DNA of 64,000 nt, taken from NCBI GenBank assembly GCA_039619475.1, contig CM077115.1, positions 62,192,864-62,256,863 of the forward strand, in the 5' to 3' direction. Origin of the DNA: Icerya purchasi. Its lineage: Eukaryota > Arthropoda > Insecta > Hemiptera > Monophlebidae. Below are positions 33,601 to 45,916 of this stretch, piece after piece. The notes under the pieces are model-generated. The model was given only the letters and a program-made list of their open reading frames with translations. It made no database searches and was not told where the DNA came from. Position numbers and translations under genes: made by a program. Every line of letters starts with the position of its first letter. The first letter of the stretch is position 1.

Positions 33601-35265
33601 CATCGGCAGGTTTTCCGAAAAAGAGAACGGTCAGAGTAGGGGAGGTACTAAATAAATTAATATCAATGTTAAACACAGGCTTCACATTCAGATTAATACC
33701 GAAAAAAATGGCAAGGATTAGTAGTAACCAGGAAAGTCATACGGTCATATCCGTTAATAAGAATAGGCAATAAAACCGTAGCCTTCAAAGATTCAGCCAA
33801 GAATTGAGGAGTGTCAGATTCAAAATTATCTTGCAAAAAAGGAACCCCAGAATATATTTGAAAAATGTGAGAAAGGTCTAACACGTATTAAAAGCCCTAA
33901 CAGGAAGCAAGTGGGGAGCTCATCCATGTTCGCTACTAACAATATACAAAGCAATAATACGAACTCACATAGAATACGCAGCCCCAATATTAAACAATAG
34001 AAAAACTAAAAAACTACAAATTATTCAAAACAATGGAGGTCTATGAAATCTACAACAGCTCACGTAGTTAACGCTAAATGCGCAGAATCTCCGGTTAAAT
34101 TTCTTCTTAAACATTTTACAAACAAATTTTACATAAAAAATAAAGAATATCGTTTTCATCCAACAAGTAAACAAATACACCTATAGGTAGACAGCCTAAA
34201 AAATCGGAATTACTGTAGTTTTACCACTACTCCTCCAATACTTTTACTAGCCTTAACAACTACTCCGAATTAATGATTTATAAAAATATTAAATCGGTGC
34301 CGTAACGGATGGATTTAATCATTTTGTAGCCTACAAATTTAGATGCTAAAGAATTTGTCAAAACTAGCCATTTCCAACCATAACAGTTTGATAATAAATT
34401 ACATATATTAAAATCTCGGTTCAATGATTACGAAATCCTCTATACCGATGGAACGTTTGATCTAGGCCAAAATAGATGTACAGCAGCTTTTTGTTATCCC
34501 AGCTGAGAGTTTTTTAAAACTTTTCAGTTGATATATGCTAGATCTTCTTCTACAGTGGAACTATTTGCTGTAATAGAAAGCCTAGAATATTCGTAGAAGG
34601 TTTGTCGGTCAAAAAATATAAATTCTAACGAACTTTCAGCCGTATTGAACAAACGGAACCGGTAAGAAAATGTCAAATACCGAACGGCTTATAAGAAGAC
34701 AGATATTTAATGGAAGTAGTACTAAAGTGGATTCCGTAGCGCCGCGGTATTAAAGGAAATGAAATGGTGGATAGAATAGCAAGAACCGCAGTGTGAACAA
34801 TTGTCCAGAGATTAAATTGGTGGGATCTTTTATCGGTAATTAGAGAATATACTATGACGAAGAGGAACGTCGAATACCAACAGACTAGTGATCAAAAAGG
34901 GAAAGACTACTCAAGAATACAAAAGTATATCTCAGGTTACATACGTAGTGCCAATCACATTCTTTTCGACTATTTTCTAAACTTTCTGAGTTCAAACTAG
35001 AACAAATCAACCTGCTCTTCGAGTGCTCCGGTTTATCTCGCGAGCGTGAGTTACTTTATTATCATCTTTTAAAGCTTGGTCTTTCTGCTCCTTTCAACGC
35101 CTCTTATGTTCTTTCTCTACCTATTCTCTCTGTTGTTCCTGTCCTACTTGATTCCATTGTCGACAGAATAAAAATATAATTTCTATTCTATTCCATGTAT
35201 CTATTCCTTTTTGCTGAGCTAATGCTCTTTGGTAGCAAACCCGAGGGGGGGTTAAAAAAAAAAAA
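33601..35265 (+). pseudogene. LINE relic: RT thumb, RNase H and 3' end
   Basis: Starting directly after the poly-A of the preceding relic, the plus strand encodes RT thumb sequence in several frames (ALTGSKWGAHPCSLLTIYK, then IIRTHIEYAAPIL near 33900-34005). RNase H follows: YEILYTDGTFDLGQ at ~34430, STVELFAVIESLEYS at ~34550, and near 34735 SAAVLKEMKWWIE in place of the usual RGI.GNE..D. A C-terminal block follows (FECSGLSRERELLYYHLLKL) and a poly-A run at 35252-35264. Stops and shifts are frequent, so this is older than its neighbours. Clade uncertain within RNase H-bearing LINEs. Confidence 0.7.
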
Positions 35266-35440
35266 AACCTTTTCATCCTCTATACACTAGGTCTAATTCA
35301 CCATATTTTCTGCTTATTCGTTTTCAGTTGTCGACACGAACAGGGAAATCTCAATCCAGCAAAAGGAACTAGAAGCGGCTAATTAACAATCGGTAAGTAT
35401 ATTTTTCCGAAAATAACTTAAAATAGCGAAAATCGGCATT

Positions 35441-36245
35441 AAGAAATTATAAGAAAATTCCAAAGCTGGTTAAAGACGCTGACTGGGAACTTTTTATCCA
35501 CTCAATAAATCTAAAACTACCAGAAAACACTAACGATATTAACAAGGTTAACAAGTATATAATCAATGGATTAACGACCGCCGCTTCCGATAGCATTCCA
35601 AAAAATAGTCCGCGAACGACACGTAGACAAACCATACATGGTGGAACCAAGACACAGTAGCAAAGCGTTTAGGGGAAAAAATATATTCCTATATAAAGCA
35701 AAACGCTATCCGCAACGCAAAAAAAACCTCAAAACCTTCAAAATTGCGCAAACGTCTCCTCAGAAAATCGAAGAAACATTCATAGATTCAATTTACGTCA
35801 ATGTTCAATTCCAGCACTCCAATCAAGACGGTATGGAACAAGGTCAAAATGCTATCTAACGAAAAAAAACCTTCTTAACGATATCTTGTCGATAAAAAGA
35901 GATTCTGATCTAATATTCAACAAATTAGATATCGCTGGAAACCTAGCCAATCGCTTCCAAAAAAAAACATCCGCCACTGAATTATATTCAGTCTTTCAAA
36001 ATTATTAAAAGGAGAATTATGTCTCGTCACCTCATGTATGCAGGAGTTCAATCTTCCTTTTACCTATGCTAAATTAATATATGCCTTCAAGCACACGAGA
36101 TCATCAGTGGACCTGATGACATTCATATCGATAGCCTGAAAAAAATCTCAGCAGAATCCTTAAACGCAATTCTCCAATTTCCCAATCTCTAATTTGGACA
36201 TTAGGAAAAATCCCGAATGCTTGGAAAATTTTACTGACGAGTGAG
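35441..36245 (+). pseudogene. LINE relic: endonuclease-RT linker and RT start
   Basis: The plus strand reads KLVKDADWELFIHSINLKLP, TAASDSIPKNSPR, then LNDILSIKRDSDLIFNKLDI followed by ANRFQKKTSATELYSVF. This is the linker between endonuclease and RT of Jockey/I-type LINEs, recognisable by the W..F.......P pattern and the AIPK block. The first RT motif is faint (about 36080-36240) and the sequence stops there. It has the same orientation as the two relics before it but represents a different part of ORF2, so it may be a separate insertion. Confidence 0.65.
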
Positions 36246-37140
36246 TTTTTTTAGATCACAATTAACGCGTATTTCACGCTGTTTTTTATTAACAGTTTTT
36301 AAAGCTCCATTTACTTGCGTGTTTTATGTTATACAAAATTTCTTTACTTACTCAAATAACAATTTTACTTTTTTAATCGTTTTAATTTATATTATTATTA
36401 ATTGTTTGTTTAATTCGACTTCCGGAGAAATTAACTGAAATTGATGGAAATTATGAATTTCCGTACAATAAAAAAAAAAACAAAACATTAAGAGTACAGT
36501 GAAAAATAAGTAAGTAAAATTTTGCAAATACACAGAAATTGAATTCAAAATGGAATACAGGCAAATTACATTTTTATTACAAATTAAAACATTAAACGCA
36601 ATTGTAAAAAATAAAAAAACACTTTAATAATTGAATTAAAAACTACGATTTTCTCCCCAGCAAACTCTCTTGCCGTACTCTTATTTATGCTAGATTAAAA
36701 CTGTGTGTTAGTTGCACGATGTTAACAGAGCGCGATTATCGTTCAATCCACCTGCGCAATGCGACATTATATTTATTGTAGATAAAAGTGATTTTCATTA
36801 GCTTCTATTCTACGCACTTTTATATTTGACCAGTCACTCTACGACCATAGTCTATTTGCATAATCACTCCATATCTGGCGAAAAGCGCGTTCGCAAAAAT
36901 ATTCGATGGTAGCAAAGTCACAAGAACGTGATTAAACGAAACTCCTTAATAACGCGATGATCACAAAGAAAATTTCATTGTAGAAAACGTTCATAAATCC
37001 AAAGAAGAAATGGCCAATGAAACATTAGATTTTTTATATTACACAACATACCTTTCTCTAAATTCCTTATTCTTATCTTTTTTTGTAATTTGTTTTATTT
37101 AATATTATAATTATTATTATGTATATATATATAAAAAATA
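36246..37140. other. AT-rich DNA, no recognised feature
   Basis: No domain, repeat end or RNA gene was recognised. Confidence 0.5.
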
Positions 37141-37271
37141 AATTAAGTACCTATAGACCCCGGAGGATTACACAAAGTAATCTGACTCAATTCTGAGTAT
37201 TTCTTATAATCTTTCAAGCTCCTCTTATTTTTTTTCGTGAATTCTTTTTCTCTCTTCCGTTCATGTTGTAC

Positions 37272-37555
37272 TTATTTTCCCCTCTGGATTTTATCTTCTA
37301 ACACCGCGTTCCATTTTTGTATTTTGTTTTTATATATGTTTGTATTTTTCATTTTTGCCACTCTATAGATATCAATTCTGACCTGTTCGAGACTAGGTGT
37401 TGCTGACTTCAATCTTTTTATGTATGTGAGTATTGCTAAAGGGAGTCTACTGATACGTCTGTAGAACTTTAGCCTTCTTCTCCAAACGTCTTCAATTAAG
37501 TAGGATATCTTCTCTGTGGTTCTCCTAGAATTAAGTCTGTATCCCCAAATATATA
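37272..37555 (-). pseudogene. Possible LINE C-terminal fragment (RTE/other)
   Basis: An open frame of 94 codons without an initial Met on the minus strand reads IWGYRLNSRRTTEKISYLIE, then DVWRRRLKFYRRISRLP, and ends near KIQKWNAVLEDKIQRGK. The spacing of the DVWRR..., LEQVRI... and KW blocks resembles the region after the RT thumb of some LINEs (FWRRS..SR..RIRN...I...L.WYGH), but identity is low. The unusually even amino acid composition argues for former coding sequence. Confidence 0.4.
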
Positions 37556-37945
37556 TACATATGTGTAGCGGAAAGTGGGGTAGGGTGTTATAGTCAGTTT
37601 ATTCGGTGAATAATAAATCATGTACACTACGATTTGTACAGATCGTGTTTCATATCGTGTTCAATTGTTTATGAGTCATTATCGTCATTAATCAACTACA
37701 TAATGAATTATAACCAAAAAAACCGAGGTTTAAAATATGATTTTTCTTTTCTTTTTTTTTTCTTTTTTTCTTGAGTAAAAATCTTTATCGTTCGAGCAGA
37801 GTATTTTACTTTTATTTTGCATTATAGAAGTGTCTATAAAGTGTGAATTAAAATAAAACGTATCGTAACAAGTTCAGTGAATTTAAAGTTACATGAGGTT
37901 ATGTAAAAAAAGTTCCGTAAGAGATAAGTTAATACAATAACAGAC

Positions 37946-37978
37946 GGGGGTACGTTGCTGCAGTTAACAGCTTACCTG
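37946..37978. promoter_or_regulatory. Convergent motif pair upstream of copy C
   Basis: GGGGGTACGTTGCTGCA (37946-37962) abuts GTTAACAGCTTACCTG (37963-37978). The pair ends about 67 bp before the presumed start at 38045, almost the same distance as in copy A. Confidence 0.55.
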
Positions 37979-38044
37979 ATGACAGTTAAACAATGTTCGG
38001 GAAATTCATAAGAATGACAAATATCACATTATTCTACATAAGTA

Positions 38045-39690
38045 ATGGTACCCTGCAAATACTTAAGAAAGACAGAGAGAGAGAGAGCCACGACTGAAGA
38101 AAATTACAGAATGGCTGCTGGTGATGTACAGTAAGGTAAATTATCAAGAGGCTGCGAAAAAAACGCAATATTAATTTTACGACTACACAATGTTCCTTTA
38201 AAGGGAAGAAAAAATAAGCGTACGCTATGTTGTTTAACTTACATTGAAATTTAGATTATAAATGTTCATATCCATTTTCTGTATTAACATTTGTTAAATA
38301 CACATATAAAGACGCATGACAGAAAATTAGTTATTTAAAAAATTGTAATAAACACCGAGTTTGCTTAAAAATAAAAGATGTTAAAATTCTCGCCTACATT
38401 TTGCAGATGTCGATAAAATAAAAGTTCCTGATAACTGAAAAGTAAAGAAAAGAGCTGGAAAAGATCGGCTTATTGAGTTTTCCAACATCGCTTTACATTA
38501 GGCAACCAAAAGCAACAAGACTGGCTGGAGCTTCAAACGTTGACAGGTCTAATGTGAAAGCTTCTTCGGAAAAATTAATTTCAAAAGTTAAATTTACTGT
38601 TGGAAAAAATTACATCGGTAGACTGGGACTGATATCAGTACAACTTATAAACCTATAAAATAATTGCCAGTAAAGATACTTCTACTAAAAAAAGAACACA
38701 GTAAGTAAAGTAAGTACCATGGAACAGGGCGTCGGGGATTGTGAAGTTAAGGTTCACAGTGTACTAAACCTAATGGATCTGATGAGAATGGTGTTTGCCG
38801 TAAATGTCGATGGACTTAGTGATATTATTATTTCCGAGAAAATTTCATAAAATGTACCAGCTGTTTGAAATCCTAAATTTAACATTTTATGAAACACTTT
38901 GCACATTCGGAAAGATGTGATAACAGTCACCCAGTTTCACTTTCATTAGACAACCGTTTATCGCATTATTCCAATGCTAAAATTCTGTAAAATAAATGGT
39001 GCAGAGATGTTATCATTTCCACCTCGTACAGCATGTCGCTTACAGCAACCCGTAGATTAGTTTACTGTCTGTTCGAATGTCACCTAAAGCTTGCAACTGG
39101 TAATTAGAAAGACCCATGAGGTTATAAGGCATTCCTGAAATAATTAAAGAACCATTACCTATAGCAGCGACCCCGGGTAATATACAAAAAGACTTCTCGG
39201 TAGTGTGAACGGCCTTTCAATTTGAATATTTTTAATCATGAAGACTTACTCCAGCATTAACCACTGCTGGATCCCGTACTCACCGGAAAACCACCGGAAT
39301 AATCCCATGTTGCATAATTTGAAGGATTTCCAACTCTCTTATACGTCGTCAAGTATTATCCGACACAGGTTTTATGACCCTCTCAACGGTCAGAGCAGAT
39401 ATTAGAGGAAGAAAAAGACGACAACATATGAAGTGTCCTTTCGTTTTGACATTTACACCTGTCAAAGCCTCCGAGAAAAGGAAATCCAAAGGAAGCAGAA
39501 AAAGTTAAGAAAAAAACAACGTCAAGAACGACGCCAAAAACGACTGTTCGGTGCTGAAAAGGTCGATAAAAAAATGCCGGATGAGTTATTGCATATATCT
39601 TTTAAAGTAATGCTCTAAGTGTAAAAAAGATGATTCGGCCTAATGTATTTTATGTAAATGGTGAGCATACTTTAAATGTGTCAGGGATGA
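38045..39690 (+). pseudogene. Pogo/jerky-type transposase relic with PHD finger (copy C)
   Basis: The reading begins MVPCKYLRKTERE at 38045. A helix-turn-helix end and the start of the DDE domain follow in the frame 38473-38658: LSFPTSLYIRQPKATRLAGA, then NYIGRLGLISVQ, where the family has N.DETG..TVQ, so the first catalytic Asp is lost. SLDNRLSHYSNAKIL near 38940 is the second catalytic region with Asp kept, and CRLQQPVD near 39042 the third. A basic linker follows (39433-39618), then a broken PHD finger (39637-39690, CILCKW.AYFKC). Many stops and shifts. This is the most complete copy by domain content. Confidence 0.75.
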
Positions 39691-39734
39691 TAATATACTA
39701 CATACCATTTTTGAACTTTTTAATTTACAATTTG

Positions 39735-39765
<31 letters not shown>

Positions 39766-41482
39766 GTTAAATTATGTGTGAAAATACAATAAACAAATGG
39801 AAAATTATTAAATATATTAAAACGATTATAATACACTGACATGTTTCGAAGATTATTGCTCCACGTGCTAAGCCGTTCAAACAGAGTTGGCTGTTGCGTA
39901 ATTAAGTTGCCATATAGCAATACGCATACAAACGCATTTTGAAATATTAGATTAGATTAAGCAGTTGCAATGCTAAAAAAGTTATTCCTGGGCTATCCAC
40001 TTTCAATGAATTCTGTAAACAACTCATCATTATTCATAGGTTAACTTCACACTATACTTGCCATACACTTCATTTAATTATGGTACAATTGTATTATTTA
40101 ATATAAAGTCTAAAATATACAATGTAAAATCTGAATGGGGATTGATGGAAGTATTTTATTTTAGTTTTTAGTTTTTTTTTATTATTATTTATTTATTTGC
40201 AGAAGTACTGGGTTAGCGGGGTTTGAAAAATATTTAATATTTTGTTTAATTTTATAAGGGCTCCAATCATATTTTTGCCCCAGGCCCCCAAAGTTTATGT
40301 GACGGACCTGACAGTGGTATATTCCGAGATTCTGAAACTTACTAATGACTGTGCTCACGCAACAACATAGAGAACAAGAATTTACAATTTCACATTTGTA
40401 ATTAATTGGTTATTTTATTTTCGATATTTTTTATACGTTTTAGCTTATTTAAAGTGTATCCTTTGCATGACCTTCATTGTGCTTTATTAGAAACCCAATT
40501 TTCCTCATTCGTACGACAACTGCCTGATCAGTCATTATGGTTAAAATGTTTCGCACAAGTAAAGCTTCTACGAAAGTATTTCAAAGTATTTAACATTCAT
40601 TAATACTGCTGGCCCCGACGTCTGTTCTCTATGGCAGTTTGTCTGCGTATGATTACCGGTTTTGGTATCACTATTTCATCGTGATTTTTAAAAAGAAACA
40701 ACGATTCAGCGGAACATATTAAGCATAGGCTAGATTACAAAATTATGATAAAAATAATCCACATGCCATTGCGGATGCGATGGAAGAAAGCCATTTTCTT
40801 TACATAATGAAATTGAATGAAAATGTTCAACTGTATCGAAGTGTAATAAAAATTTTATTTGATGTTGCTATGCATCTCGATCGGCGAGAAAGTTTCATTC
40901 AGAGATCACTATGAAGGCGCATAAAGCAATATTTGCAGTGAACTCGTTGTTTTACGTGTTCAATTAGTTCACTAGAGATCTTTTTCGTGAATCAATAGTT
41001 ACTCAGAATGAATTAACATGTATTTCCGAAAATATAAACGATTTTGTGTCCGAAGAGTTAAGTAAACGTCAGTTTTTTTCCCAGTCTAAGTTGACAGACT
41101 TCACTTAAACATTGCAGCGTTCTTCAAGAGCGTGTTTTGTTATTGAACATTTTTTTTTTTTTTAGGATTCCACGACGTTAGAAATGATAGAACGGCTGAT
41201 ACTTTATTACATTTTTAAATGGTGCACGAGAAACATTTGACTTCAAAAACAAACTTGCCCTCGCTCAATGTTACGATGAAGCAATCATATCCAATGACCT
41301 GTAGCGTCTTCGACAAATAATTAAAATAGTAGCTGGTCATCCTTTACTCAGCGTAAACTGTTTGAATTTAGTATCACAATAATCAGTAAATTGTAGAAAG
41401 TCGTATATTTTTCACAAGTTTGGAATGTCTACGTTTTTTTCATCATTCTGAAAAGAAAATGTACGTGTTAGACGATGAGATA
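39766..41482. other. AT-rich DNA with one hAT-like terminus
   Basis: The sequence GCCCCAGGCCCCCAAAG, ending GACGGACCTG at 40310, looks like a hAT 3' end (complement CAGGTCCGTC), but no partner end was found. No gene was recognised elsewhere in this stretch. Confidence 0.45.
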
Positions 41483-41490
41483 GACAGGCG

Positions 41491-41789
41491 CAGGCCCGTG
41501 CCCAGAATTTTGAAGGGAGGGGGGGGGGGGGGTGAAAATTTTCTTCGCATATTTATTTTATAAATAAAAATACACTTTTCACTTATTAATATTTTCCATT
41601 ATTTTGATTTATATATTAATAATTTAAATAAACGAATTACTGTATAGACATTAATAAAAATTACATATGTTATTGATTATGCTCGTAACAAAAAATTTTG
41701 CATAAAATATTAATGAAGTACCTAAGCTATTTCAGTTCTCATGGGGTGGGGGTTTAACCCCCAAAACCCACCCCGTAGATACGGCCTTG
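41491..41789. mobile_element. hAT-type MITE (299 bp)
   Basis: Ends CAGGCCCGTGCCCAG and its imperfect inverse CGTAGATACGGCCTTG, flanked by gacaggcg (41483-41490) and aacaggcg (41790-41797), a 7/8 match. G-rich (GGGGGGGG) just inside the 5' end and CCCC-rich inside the 3' end. No coding capacity. Confidence 0.75.
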
Positions 41790-41797
41790 AACAGGCG

Positions 41798-42965
41798 TAT
41801 GTCTGCTGATTTTCAGACGCGACGGTCATGAAATTGTAAGATTAATCGAAAAGTTATTGTCGAAAAATGACTAAAACTGAAAACTATTTTTGAACATATG
41901 TTAATCCGAAAGTAACGCGATATACTCCGGCAAGCTGAGAGTTTTCTACATAAAGTGGGATATTTTGAATTTACTCTTTATATTTGGTTTTCGGAGGAGT
42001 ATTTAGAATAACCGAAGATATAATATCTTGCAAAAATTTTCTCTGGATGTTGCATAATGTTCGCAAAGCGTTCAGGATGCATTTTGTTTGATGTTGACAG
42101 TCCGTTAGTGGACCACGCTATTCCCGTTCTAAAGAAGATCAAAAATGAGAACGGAAACATTATCAGACAAAGCAAATTAAAAGTGCCCGCACAAAGACCA
42201 ATCCTATCTGAAAAATTGCGAAAATTTTTCCTGCAATGTTACAGACATTCTCCAGCTTAAAAGATCCTAATTTTGATTTAGAATTTAAAAAATTTCTTTT
42301 CGCGTCTTGTATTACGATTATGGTTACTTATTTTTATTACCCCTAGCCAGACGAAGTTGAATTTTTTTTGCAATTTTTCAATTTCGTTTAAAATTTTTAT
42401 CGTAAATATTGTTTTATTTACTTTTATTATATATTTTTTTTTAAAGTTCTTATTTTCAGTTTTATAAAAATTTTCTTAGCATTTTAATCGGAATAACAAA
42501 AGAGATTTCGAAGAATCTGGAAGCTTTTTCGAAAACTGTTGAGCTCCCTGAATTTTTCTTACCAAAATTGCCACCGACTTAAACATAAATCTGTATATAT
42601 GGAAGAAAATAAAAAAGATGTAGAAAATTAAACTGACTGCGTAATTGCTAAGGCAGCGCAAAATTACAAATACAATAAAATATACGGATTACGCTGCGAA
42701 AGTAATTACATCTATGATGCCGGCGTTACATACTCTCTAAGAAATGCAATAACGATTGAGTGATATATAAGTAAAGTTGGTCCATACCCTCGGCAAGACG
42801 TTGAGGATTTGAAGTTAAGCTTTCCATAATGCTACTAAGCCCAACGACACTAATGATAGTAGGAGGGCAGTTCCTTTCTCATGGGATTCACCTTCACATT
42901 CCCAGATTTTTCTAGTACCCAATTATTTCAGGCTACATACATCAAGCTATATAACTTTTCAAAAA
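41798..42965. other. No recognised gene
   Basis: The ORF at 42057-42260 (67 codons, MFAKRSGCILFDVD...) has a plausible composition but matches nothing I recognise and overlaps a minus-strand ORF. No other feature. Confidence 0.4.
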
Positions 42966-42969
42966 AAAA

Positions 42970-43810
42970 AAAAAAAAACCGATACTTGAAGATTTACTGT
43001 TAAAAATTAAATAAAAATACCTTAAAAAGCAAAGAATAATTATTCGGTAAAAATTAATATACTTCAGGCTGATGATATATGTATCTTAAGAGAGAATAAT
43101 TGCTTATACAACATTGATACCCCTTAATTAGAATTTCGATACACCAAATTAAAATTACAATATGTAAAAATAATTTAATGAGTACATAATCCGAGTATTA
43201 CAAACATAATAAATATTTTTAAATACGAGTTTTTAATTATCATTGCAATAATTTCCGTGCTGACCCTAATTAAGGTATGGATGTTGTTTAAGAATTGTCA
43301 TAATATCATCTTAAAGGGTATATCGCTTCTCTGAAGTGTATTATTTTTTATCGGAATATTTATTTTTTACTTTTCAATACATTTTCATTAAATTTTTACA
43401 GTAAACATCAAAATCGGGATTTTTATTTCAAAACATTTCATTTCACAGTTTTCAGCGTAATAATTAAAGTTATTCTATCTCGCTAAAAATCAACTTTTTT
43501 AGAAGCGACAAGCTTTTTAATTTGCAGAGACATTCGTCATCTTTGTTCAAATTTATGTTTATCCCCGTGTAGGAATTAACATCGATAAAATAATTTAATT
43601 TTTTCAAATTACATTTCCATGCTTAATAGTAATAATATTTTTAGGCGCTTGTTATATTAATAAAAAAATTATCTCTAAAGAAAGGTCTTATTTTTAACGT
43701 TTATTTCGATGATTGTATCTGTGTTTACCGATACTCAACGGTTTACATGTTACCACTGCTGACTAGTGTATACTTTCGAATTAACAAAGAATCATTAAAA
43801 TCGATTCACG
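42970..43810. repeat. Dispersed repeat, left member of an inverted pair
   Basis: 42970-43345 is the reverse complement of about 48110-48450, and 43745-43810 of about 48020-48100; 43350-43740 is extra sequence. Shared landmarks are CTTTCGAATTAACAAAGAA, AATCATTAAAATCGAT and the stretch around ACAACATTGATACCC. No coding capacity was recognised. Confidence 0.7.
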
Positions 43811-43904
43811 TGGTGATACAATTTATGCGCAAAAAGACACAGAAAAGAAAATCGTTTTTTTTTATTCGAATTTATCATCAATATTCACTACTTAGTGTAC
43901 CACG

Positions 43905-44040
43905 ATGACACACTGGAGTGAACAAAAATCATTAAAATCAGTGCACAATTTATGCGCGAACAAAACAAAAAAAAAAATAAATAAATAACATACGTTACGA
44001 ACGTATTACTATTTTATTTTCGTAGTCGGCGGAAGGAAAG
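43905..44040. repeat. Dispersed motif block
   Basis: GAACAAAAATCATTAAAATC, then TTATGCGCGAACAAAAC, a poly-A stretch, ACATACGTTACGAACG and GTAGTCGGCGGAAGG in this order. The same chain occurs at 51645-51770 and in part at 43745-43830 and 49720-49805. Confidence 0.6.
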
Positions 44041-44168
44041 TGTATGGAAAAATACGTTTTTGACGAGGGGAAAAAAATTGAGAAGTTACTATTGACCGTA
44101 AATTTTAATAATTTCCAATTTTGTTCTCATTTCCTGTTTTATTATACCGTTTTACCGTCCGTTCAGTG

Positions 44169-44794
44169 CAGGGGTGGATCCAGAAGGACATTTTTTTTTG
44201 AGTAGAAATTATATAATTACGTAAAATCTTCTACGGTAGGTAGTAGATTTGAGAAATACCCCTTGCTTCATAAAGAAAATCAGATACCTTTATAGAAATT
44301 TTGAAAATGTTTTAAAAATACATAACTACTACAATTTTTAATTTAATTTTTGTCTTATATTTAGAGGTGAAAAATAAAACGAAATTATAAAATTATACCT
44401 TAAATATGGTAGTTTAGAAATAGTAAGATAGTATTTTTATTAGAATTTACTTCTTTTTTATTTTTGTTAGTAATCCGATCAGAATTCTCTTTGTTCGTGA
44501 GCAAGTTTCTCATTGAACTCTATTTTAATTAAAATTACAAAATAAAAATTAAAAATAAATAAAAAAGACAAAAAATCAACGACAATTTAAAACAGAATAA
44601 AAACGTAACATTGAAAGGTTTACTAGAAAACAGTATTAAATATTAATTATAAAATCCATATGTTGTAACATTGATACAAATCTTTTATAGCATAAATTAA
44701 GTTTCTCTGTTATAACAAATTTTTTCATAGAGGCTTTGGTTTTTTTTTTTGGTGGGGGGAAATGCCCCTATCCCTTCCCGTGGATTCGCCGCTG
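44169..44794 (-). mobile_element. hAT-type MITE, copy 2, with perfect 8-bp duplication
   Basis: Starts CAGGGGTGGATCCAG and ends GTGGATTCGCCGCTG (imperfect inverted repeats). Both flanks are gttcagtg (44161-44168 and 44795-44802), a perfect hAT-size target duplication. In reverse complement it aligns along its length with 19280-19722, with ~150-180 bp extra in the middle. No coding capacity. Confidence 0.88.
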
Positions 44795-44802
44795 GTTCAG
44801 TG

Positions 44803-45859
44803 TGATGCGAAGAAAATACGTTAAACTTGAACGACTTCAGATAAATAGCTGTTTAAAACAAAGGTCGTCGTTATAAATCACCTTTTCGTTAAACACGGAG
44901 CAAACTTGAAAGGAGTGCTGGAAGAGGAGTAAGAAAAGAATGGATATAAAAAGAGGAAAGCCGAGAGCCGGTCCTTAATTACCTCTTTCTTTTGTTGTGC
45001 AGTAATTTGGAATAATTTCGCGGAATAAGATTCTCTTTAGTTCAACTGCGCGTTTTAGGGGATGAACGTATCTCGTGTTCGCACTCGAACGAATCACTTA
45101 ACAATTGAATGCATCTTTATCATCCGAGTCCCTTTTGCTCGCTTTTCGCACTGGACCGATTCCTTAATTTTGCCTATTTCTTCCTGTTTCCGTTTACATC
45201 TTTTTCCTCTTAGACTGCTCTTTACGCGAGCATTCGGGCGAATGCTTCCTTCTTTTTTTTTTTTGTCTATTTTTATTTTTTTTAGGGGGGGCATCTTTTT
45301 CTTTTCTTTTTCTTTCATCTTGTTCATCGTCCCTTTTGGCAGCTCGTTAACAGAAAATGGCGTCTTAACCCTATACATTTTATTTTATTCTATTATTTCT
45401 TCGCTTCCCCTCGTATAATGTTCCGGCGAATTCTTTTTGGGCCATTTTCATTTCTTCCAGCGAAATAGGTGCGTTTTCTCGCTTTCGGTTTGCTTGAAGT
45501 CGATCGTCCTTTTCTAAAGACGCGTCGCAGTTTAAAAGACACATAATCGTAAGTGTGTAACTTTTTTTTTTGTTTTCACCCGTCTCTTGAAAGACATTTT
45601 CAAACTAAAAAGACGGTAAGGAACATTTTAGAAATGGCATCGTGCCAGTGGAAGAAAAATTATTGTGTTATTTCGATAGATTTTAAATTTCGGCATTCCC
45701 CGTCCGTTTGAAATACAGTTAGAGGTTGTTGACTGAAGGAAATGACACTAAACTTTAGCTTTTTCCCTAAATCCATTTTTTATTTAAAGAGAATTTTTTG
45801 CAGATAAAATCTTTTTTTTTTTTCTTTTTCACACTGAAATAATTAGTGCTGTAATTTTT

Positions 45860-45916
<57 letters not shown>

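Larger units (their letters stand above)
37568..39765 (+). mobile_element. Pogo/jerky-type element with PHD transposase (copy C)
   Basis: A TA (37566-37567) precedes GCGGAAAGTGGGGTAGGGTG, which resembles the GGGGAGGG-type start of copy D and contains a copy of the family motif (37577-37592). No matching 3' terminus was found; the readable part ends in a poly-T run (39737-39765). The body aligns with copy A but keeps more of the transposase. Confidence 0.65.

Noticed and set aside
45062..45418. 118-codon ORF (plus) and 94-codon ORF (minus)
   Set aside because: Both come from the same T-rich tract; the residues are mostly F, S, L, I or K, R, E and no motif is present.
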